A DNA stretch of 64,000 nt. Source: Yamagishiella unicocca. Its lineage: Eukaryota; Chlorophyta; Chlorophyceae; Chlamydomonadales; Volvocaceae. Both the position numbers and the translations under genes were made by a program. The stretch lies in NCBI GenBank assembly GCA_003116995.1, contig BDSL01000029.1:434001-498000 (forward strand). Reading direction: 5' to 3'. This document shows positions 56,906 to 64,000 of the stretch, piece by piece; the first letter of the stretch is position 1, and the number at the start of each line of letters is the position of its first letter. Below the pieces are notes generated by a model that was given only the letters and a program-made list of their open reading frames with translations, searched no databases and was not told the DNA's origin.

Positions 56906-56983
56906 GGGTTCGAGGGAAACCCGTGGATGTCCGAAAAAAACCGTTTAAAACAGAAGTTTTGAGATGCATGCTGGAGAACTGGG
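56906..56983 (-). mobile_element. Solo 3' tail of the retroposon-like family with short direct repeats
   Basis: About 78 bp matching the conserved end of copies A-C (TTCGAGGGAAACCCGTGGATG through ATGCATGCTGGAGAACTGGG). TGGTGGTGGGTT occurs just before it and overlapping its start, and again right after it (about 56984-56995). This fits a heavily 5'-truncated insertion, although the flank is itself simple sequence. Confidence 0.65.
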
Positions 56984-57402
56984 TGGTGGTGGGTTGTTAA
57001 AAGTGGAACCCTCGGAGGTGGAGCAAGACTGGGTATAAGGTGGCAAACACGCAACACGCACTGCTGCAAAGGACCTAAGTGCCGCTGATCAGATGGCTAA
57101 CAAGATCGTGGGGGCACATGTGACACCCATCAAGACAACAGAAACCAAAGGGGCGCTGGAAGGCCGAGGCTGAACGTCATGTTTGGGTCCATCCAGAGTT
57201 TCCCGCGAGCTATCACGCCGTTCCCAAGGAGCAAGTTTCCGCGGCGTTTTCCCCCAGCTGCCGCTGCCGATTCCATAGAATGTGCCTTTGTGAACTCCAT
57301 ACCTAGCCGACGGTAGGGCACCTGCGAGTCAATTCATTGGTTGTGGGGTTTTCTCTAGGGGGGGGTTCATGCGACTTCCTCGCTGCCTTCACGCCAGTAA
57401 TT

Positions 57403-57407
57403 TTACA
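57403..57407 (-). terminator. TGTAA polyadenylation signal, small minus-strand gene
   Basis: TTACA on the plus strand, about 450 nt beyond the stop codon at 57859 in the gene's direction. Confidence 0.5.
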
Positions 57408-57858
57408 ACATAGTACCACATGAGTCCAACGGGCCGAACGCTCCAGCTAGTACGGCATCGCCCCTCTCGCGGCAACGGTGGGCAACGGCGGATCAAAGTA
57501 AACTCTATTCTCAGTTGTTGCAATAATGCCTGCCCATGCCTACTTTCCAATGACCGTCAACGTTAAGGCGGCGCACGGGCTCAGCGCCACCTGCGGCGAC
57601 TAACCACCAGCCGCTACATTTGCTGCGGTGTCAGCAATGTATGTGATGACGACGACTCTGATGCGGCCAACCTCCTTATGCCAACGCCGCAGCCCGCCAC
57701 AGATTAGCATTCGCAACCGCGAGCACATACGCACCGGGCACACTGCCGTACGCGCACTTGTCCCGTGCAGCATGTGACTAAACGCCCATCCGGCAATAAC
57801 CCGCACCCAAAAAAGCCGCAGCCTGCCAAGAAGTTACCGTCTCGCGTCCTTGTGCGTG

Positions 57859-59225
57859 CTACTGCTCCCGTTGCTCTCCTTGCTGCTTTCCCGGCTGCTC
57901 CATGCCCTCCTGAGCCCCCTCCTGTCCCGCCTCCCCGGCGGCCGCGGCCTCCTCCTCCTCAGCTCCCCCCATGCCGCCTCCCGCCTTGCGCTCCTCCGCC
58001 ATCTCATGGATGCGGCCGCCACCGCGCTTGCCGCCGATGTGCGCGCCCACCTGCCACCAGCGACACCGGAAAGCGCCGACAGATGAGTGCAAAGAGGGAG
58101 ATAGATGCGAACATTTATACTTTCGTGGATGCCAAGCTCGCTCAACAAAAGACGAACATCAAATCATTCTTAAACGCGATGCGTATTCGATCGTCCGTGT
58201 TCATCATGGTGACCCGACAAAACCTCCGCACTAAGGGGGCATATCTTTTTTAACGCTTACGAAGCCAGGAAACAGTCCTGGACCTTATAGTTCGTGAGGA
58301 CACCCGCCCTGAGGCGGACTCAAACTAACCAACTAACAGCAAGGCAGAGGCGGGCTGCATTGAAGGGCCGTGGCGCTGCGGCAGACCGGATGCAGCCAGC
58401 TACAAGGGGTCTCAGGGATGCAAGGCCTGCAATGTTCGCCAGTCGAGCTCTGGAGACAGCTACATTACGACAAATGGGCGGCCGCGATGACGTAAGGAGT
58501 AGCGCGCGATCCTAGCTGCAATTCCGCATGGTTGGTCATCGCCATCGCGCCGAGCTCATCCGGTGGGTTGCCGCGCCCTCCCCCGCACCGCCGCACAGCA
58601 CAGACACTGCGGTGCCCTGGCGAGGCAGATCTCTGGGCCCATTGCGACTTGACTCCCCCCCTGGACTACTGACCTTGATTCGCTCCATGCTCTCGCACTC
58701 CTCGAACTTCTTCCCGAACATCTCCTGCGGGGCCGCATCGCGGTAACGGAGCGAGTGCTGGTCTCAGGCACGCCGTGGGGATCGCGGAGTGTTGGGGGGA
58801 AGGCCAACGCCATCGTGCGCACAAAATTGTTGAAGCGCAGTGCGCAGCTGGTGCACTGCGTGCGGCCGCGCCCCTCAGCCAGTGGACCGACCCGTGGGTC
58901 AACCCACTCGGCAATTTTGCGCAAAACAGAATCGCTATCAATCGCTGTCACAACCGGAGAGAAGGCATGGGAAGGCTCGTGCCAGAACTGCAAGGCGTCT
59001 GGCTACGAAGTGAACTTGTCGGCTCGGCAAAGGCGACGGGAAGGGGTGCAAGGTCAACGCGGGCGAACATACGGCGGGCAGGGAGCAGGGAGCAAGGTGA
59101 GGGTCGGCAGCCAGCTCGGAGGGAATTCGGTAGATGCTGAATGGCTTCAGTGCTTCGCGGCGACTTCCTGCAGCGGCCGCGCGCACCTGAGCCACCTGGT
59201 CGCGCTCCTCCTGCGATGAGGCCAT
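57859..59225 (-). CDS. Small unrecognised protein gene, homologous to the gene at 43492-44353
   Basis: Proposed exons in phase: 59187-59225 (MASSQEERDQVAQ), 58823-58987, 58674-58757 and 57859-58050; about 159 aa. The third exon encodes HSLRYRDAAPQEMFGKKF and then EECESMERIK; the last starts VGAHIGGKRGGG and ends in a Gly/Glu/Gln-rich tail. The third exon and its phase-0 junction match the small plus-strand gene upstream (QELYGKSFWEC...EKIK / VGHHIGG). In both genes the corresponding exon begins with a CAC codon after the acceptor. The second exon (FWHEPSHAFSPVVTAIDSDS...) is the least certain; its 3' intron would be only 65 nt. Function is unknown. The tail has no membrane segment or signal peptide. 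Confidence 0.6.
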
Positions 59226-62200
59226 TGTCTTCTTGCTTATGAGTGCTTATGTACAGTGTGAAGTGTGGGTTTGATAAAATGCCCTTAAGTAGCGTCACCC
59301 TGAGGGGGGGTTTGTGATTTAAGGAGTGCTCAAATTGTGTCCGACAAGGATGGACGAGCACTCGTGGTGATGACTCACAGGCCTGTTCTGCTGGAAACCT
59401 GCAGGCAATCTTTGCTTACGGATGCAGGGCTAATTTGTTTACCATAGGCTTATGGTGGCGCAACAGGCCGAACATAGGCCTAGAATGTAGACCTGATCGA
59501 CGCCTGAATATGCCGTACCGTCGCCCTTGCGGTGCTGATGGACTGCCACAAAAACGTCACCGTTCAGCAAACCAAAGGAGCAGCATCACTGATCTTTATT
59601 ATCCTAAAAGAAGGCAGCGTTACAATAGATGACATGCCCATTCTCAAGGGCATACAAGCGACTCACGGCCCCGGCCTCCCCAGATTATAAAATACCCGCT
59701 AATTCAAGAACAGGCATCTTCGCATTTTCCGCGCATGCAAGCACATAATACCTTTTAAAGCATCTGCCAACTTCATCCCCTCGTCACAGAACAAGCAACA
59801 CGTCCAAGGAGTGGTCCGAGCATCGTGCAGGAGGCCCACGTTCCAAAAAACCTTTCGAAAAGCCGACAGGAAAGGCATCAGCCATGGCCTACCAGACCAG
59901 ACTGCGGGCATACTACCCGTGCATTGCCTGCATGCAAGAACGGCCACATTTGTTCATGCAGCCTAACCGAACCCACATACACCGTACCTTCCAGCGCCAC
60001 CCTATCGGACGGCTTGGTTGGTATCCGACAGCAGCGAAAAGGACGAGGCTTCCTTTCCAACTATCAAAGACGACGCAGCAGCTGATATGGACACTGTCAG
60101 CAGTAGGCTCCACGCGGGCGGCGCGGCCCACCACCACCGCCCCTATCCACCCAAATTCAAACCAAATCCCACGCCACACCGTACATGTGAATGCAACACT
60201 CAGGTCCGTCCAGGCTCCTGGACACTGCCCAAGGTGGTGCCATGTCCTGTGCAATCCAACTGGAATTAAACCGTGCGCCCCTTGGGCGGTCAGCAAACAT
60301 CACCAATACTTGGAACGGATATCGGTGAAAACAACCAACCAGCCGCGGAGCTGCTATACAAAATGTCACCCTCTCCGAAGTTCAGATGGGACAACCGCCT
60401 CCAGTCAATGGCGCCACACCATCACGCGGCCAGCGCCGCCACCCACCGCGATGTTTATTGACTACAAAATTGGAAATTCAGTGAACCGTTTGCCCAGGCT
60501 TCATTGCTGATGATCTGCCACGTCCTGGTGCAAGTGCCACCAAGACTAGTGAGCCCGTTTCCTGGTGGCCTGCAGTTTGTAGGTTTGGCCGTACTGACCA
60601 AGGCATCGACCGCTAACACTCAATTAGTTCATAGGCACATGCGCTTTATTGCGGCGCCGCTGACCACCGTGCTAGATGCAAGGGGCCATGCCTGCCACAC
60701 CGCTCCACAGGCCTGTTCGTACAACTCCCGCCCACCACATGCCAGCACGCAAGCACCTCGAGTCGGCCCCGCAGGCAGGCGGGTATTGCACCCCACAACC
60801 GAATTCAGCTACTGGCCGACAGCCCTTCCAAGCAGCAGCGCAACATGAAGCAACAGCGACGAGTGAGCATCTCTGAAACTAATAATACGACTGGGCTGAG
60901 GTACCGGCACCGAACAGAACCCGCAGCCCGTCTTTCCAACCCAAGCGGAACGAGTCGCGATTAAGATGTTCCGGTAATGGAACCACCCCGTTGCTCAAAC
61001 GCGCAAGACGTTGCCCGGATACGGACAACGCCCACCCCTGCGCACAGCCATTGAAAAGGAATCCCAAAATGCCTTTTAAAGGTACAAGCTCACGTGGCAA
61101 CAAACCGAACCCGCGGCCAGGTCGCACCAGGTGCCGTGGACCCTGTCTCTACTAGGACTAGCCGGGGCAAACGGCGCCATGCCCGTGAGCTTTCGGCTCT
61201 GTACCACCCTTTATTGCGGACCGTGCCCGTCCATCAAGCCATGCACATTATTGGCGCGGAAAGACACCACCGCTCTTATTCGTATGCGCGCGTGGAAAGA
61301 GCCCCTTGAGTACCGCCGAGCAAAATGCGACAACTACCGAATGCCAGCCGTTCGGCTATTCTGCCCGCCCGACAGCAGCAGCCGTCGTGGCGATGGGGCA
61401 TTAGGGTGCAACGCACGGCCCGCCCCTTCGTGTGTGTCCCCCGAAACTTGAAAGACACCATTGGAAGGAAGGCTCCGATGCTAACGTTGGTTCGGGTAGG
61501 TGCGGTAAAAGCGTCCACACGCCAACACGACCATCTGCCCACCTTTGAACACCCCTGGCGTGCAGGCACAACAAGCCATTATTAAGGCACACAGCCAGCC
61601 CCCTCCTATGCCAACCCGGAGGCAACCTATGTCAACCGTAGCAAGCAATGTTCCGCAGAAGTGACCGTGGACCCGGGGCACTACCCAATGTACCGTTGAC
61701 GTCCTAACGCGGAAACCCACCCCTTGCCGCCAATCACACAAAACATACTGGCGCTGATTTAGCAGCAGCATAAAATGCGCATTAAAGGTTAGTGCGCCGC
61801 TACCGGCCGCGCGTAAGCGCCGGCAGTCTTACCACCTCCAGAAGCTGCTGGTGATAGCTACAAACCGCAAACTGCGGGACCATCACGTCACTGCCACCTT
61901 TGCGGCGGGCCGCCGCCACCTCCGCTGCTCTTCAGCATGCGCAGGCAAGGCCTCAGCTGCATGCCTCTCTCAACTCTGGCGCACGTCCTTGAGGCAGCAA
62001 CCGGCGCCGCGCTCCGGCCACGGCTGGGGAATGCCGTCCTAAGATACTGTTTGGCAGCCTGCCTTAGGACGAAGAACACGCTCCTCAATGACAGCTAGCC
62101 CGTTCATGATATCGCTCCAAAATTTGAAAAGGGGGTTGGATTCTTCTGTACGGCACGCCCGCGCGAAAGACCTGTCCTGCCTGGTGCAGAGGCCTCAGCA

Positions 62201-62354
62201 TGCTAGGCATGGCCAACGAAATTTGACAGCAAACCCGGCGAAGCAGTCGTAGCGCGGCGCCTCCACGGAGATCCATAGCAGCACATACCATAGTCATGTC
62301 ACCAACCAGCCCGCGAGAGCTTTAGGGGGTCGCCAAGTAGAAGCATTGACCTTC
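59226..62354. other. Long spacer or long 3' UTR without a supported gene
   Basis: The only TGTAA I find in the sense of the Gln-rich gene to the right is at 59620-59624, about 2.7 kb after its stop, so much of this stretch could be an unusually long 3' UTR. It contains scattered TTTATT motifs (for example 59595, 60458, 60649, 61208) and no ORF with domain-like sequence. Base composition is less GC-rich than the coding regions. Confidence 0.45.
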
Positions 62355-63905
62355 TCACAAATCTTGCGGCACGTACTCGTCCAGTGACATGAATAGGTCT
62401 TCCGCAATATCCTCCGGGCGGAGCAGCGCCACGCCCGCCGCGCCATTGTTGGCGTTGCCTTGCCACGTCGGGTGCATGGCAACGGCATTCTGAAGGCTAG
62501 CGCAGTTGCCGCGATCCAGAGCATAAGAGGCGCTGCGGTGGTGGACACCCACACCGCCGCCCTGGTGGCCCATAGTCCCGCACATGCCGCCAAAGGCATT
62601 AGGCCCCGAACTGTGGCCTTGCAGCTGCAGCCCGCCGCCACCGCAGGGCATTCCCGAGGCCGCCGTGTAGAATGGCGCCGACAGTGCTGACATCGTGTTG
62701 AAGAGCGAACTTGAGCCGATGGCCTGCTGGCTGTTGGGCTGCAGCACCTGCTGAGGACCACCTTGCGCAAACTGCGGCTGGTGCGAAACATGCAGCTGCA
62801 TCAGCGGGTGGCTATGGCTCTGCATGATCGTTTGCTGGTGGTACTGCTGGGCGTTGTTGGAAAGCGACATGTTGAGTGCTGCTCCAGACCCCTGGTTGGA
62901 CATCAACTGCTGCAGCTGCTGCACGTGGATCAACTGTGACGCCTGCGAGGTGTTGTGGCCGTTGGACATGCTTACTTGGCACATGGCCGCGTTGTTACCG
63001 GCGCCCTGCGCCTGGATGTGCTGTTGCTGCTGCAGCTGTTGCATGTGACCCATCATCCCCTCGGATTGGCCACCGCGGCCGCGGCCGCCAGCCAACGTGT
63101 TTCCGTCCAAGGACCCATGCTTCAGCAACTCCCCCATGCTGACGCCGTACGGAAGGCTGTTGTTGCTGTTGTTGGGGCAACCGCCACCAAGTCCCGCATT
63201 GCCGAACATGGGCGCCACTCCAAGTGGCAGCGCCGTTTCGGACCCTGGGCTGTGGGCGTTGGTGAGGCTGCCGACGGCATTATTACCCACGGCACTGGAT
63301 CCCATATCGGAGCCGGCGGAGCAGTCCTGCTTGGGCGAAAGAGTGCGGGGACCATCCTCCAGTCAGATGAATAGCTGGATGCAGGCTTCTGCGTGAACTT
63401 GCATACTCGCTACCCGCTCCATGAAGAAGATTTGCTGTAGAGCATGTCTGGTATTGTACAGCATGGCGTATGCAGTATTCAACTAGTTTCTGCGCTTGTG
63501 CGGGTAGTTGACGTACACAAAGCCACGATATGCCTCGCGTTCCATACCTGAACTACCATCTGGCTGCGCCGCTTGTGCTCCTTCAGCAGCATCACCACCT
63601 CCTCCAGCGCGTGTCGCTGCTGCTGCAGGTCCATTGGGCTACTGCTTCGCAGCTGAGCTAGCCCTGAGGTGAGAAGCTGGTCCGAGCCCTTCTCCAAGCC
63701 GGAGCCGATGAATGACGACAGCAGTGGAGGAGCAGGGCTGGGAATGTTCGCTGCCGCAGCAGCGGCCGCAGCTGCGTTCGAGCTAGCCGTGATAAAGCTG
63801 CTCTCTCCCGGCATCGACGGCTGTGGAGTGGGCGCGGAAGGACAAGAGACACTTTAGCACACCGTTGCACACCAATACCTTGTGAAGGCGCATGAACCCC
63901 AGCAT
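62355..63905 (-). CDS. Gln/Asn/Met-rich protein, possible transcription regulator
   Basis: Three exons in phase: 63879-63905 (MLGFMRLHK), 63548-63820 and 62355-63326; 423 aa if the ATG at 63903-63905 is the start. An in-frame TAA just upstream supports this unless another exon is spliced in. The middle exon has a poly-Ala run and a helical segment MDLQQQRHALEEVVMLLKEH followed by KRRSQMVVQ, a possible short coiled coil with a basic end. The last exon is rich in Gln, Asn, Met, His and Ser (HMQQLQQQQHIQAQ, QASQLIHVQQLQQLM). It ends in an acidic-hydrophobic tail, RPEDIAEDLFMSLDEYVPQDL, that resembles an activation domain. No DNA-binding domain is visible. The regulator role is inferred from composition only. 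Confidence 0.65.
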
Positions 63906-64000
63906 GCTATTGTCTTACTCCATGCGCCAGCAGGTGGCATTTTCTGTCCGCGACGGACCGAGTTGAGGTGTTCAAGGGGTGCACGGAGGTGGGTGAACGG

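Larger units (their letters stand above)
55819..57858. other. Spacer between convergent genes
   Basis: It contains the 3' UTR of the J/ankyrin/TPR gene to about 56200, a solo repeat tail near 56906-56983, and the 3' UTR of the small minus-strand gene from about 57400 to 57858. The ORFs here are short and unconvincing. Confidence 0.55.

Noticed and set aside
58556..58993. Reading 58772-58987 as one exon joined directly to an exon starting at 58724
   Set aside because: The alignment with the homologous small gene favours an acceptor before the CAC codon at 58757, which needs a donor further upstream (58822).

Overview
The window looks like nuclear DNA of a GC-rich green alga of the Chlamydomonadales, most likely a volvocine (Chlamydomonas/Gonium/Volvox type). 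Reasons: many short GT-AG introns in nearly every gene, long runs of low-complexity Ala/Gly/Pro/Gln coding sequence, TGTAA polyadenylation signals 0.3-0.5 kb after several stop codons, a plastid-type alpha-glucan water dikinase, and introns full of minisatellites and retroposon fragments. No bacterial operon, tRNA, rRNA or CRISPR array was seen.

Layout, left to right. (1) 1-1819 (+): 3' part of an unrecognised Ala-rich protein gene. (2) 6297-22519 (-): a 29-exon alpha-glucan water dikinase gene (GWD, about 1564 aa). Every exon junction keeps the reading frame, and one intron is GC-AG. (3) 23200-26867 (-): a phosphatase of the mRNA-capping triphosphatase type with a long disordered tail; three different minisatellites fill its last intron. 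(4) 27731-30008 (+): a PTGES2-like glutaredoxin/GST protein, divergent from the phosphatase gene. (5) 31336-36542 (+): an unrecognised nuclear-looking protein. (6) 38923-42851 (-): a 1065-aa Ser/Gly/Pro-rich protein, convergent with the previous gene. (7) 43492-44353 (+): a small gene, 5' end unresolved. (8) 45587-55818 (+): a 12-exon gene that encodes a J domain, two ankyrin modules and a TPR domain in one chain of about 1421 aa. (9) 57859-59225 (-): a small gene that shares a motif and an intron position with gene 7. (10) 62355-63905 (-): a Gln/Asn/Met-rich protein, possibly a transcription regulator.

Three full or nearly full copies of a roughly 820-bp non-coding element (8794-9617, 16621-17350, and inverted 50714-51533) and many shorter fragments sit in introns and spacers. 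The shorter copies keep the same end, and two insertions have 12-14 bp flanking direct repeats. This points to target-primed reverse transcription and 5' truncation.

Functionally, GWD belongs to plastid starch turnover. The J/ankyrin/TPR protein looks like an Hsp70/Hsp90 co-chaperone, and the PTGES2-like protein like an organelle-associated redox protein. The neighbours do not form one pathway, as expected for a nuclear genome. Exon coordinates are my own reading of splice sites and phases; 5' ends and UTRs are the least certain parts.
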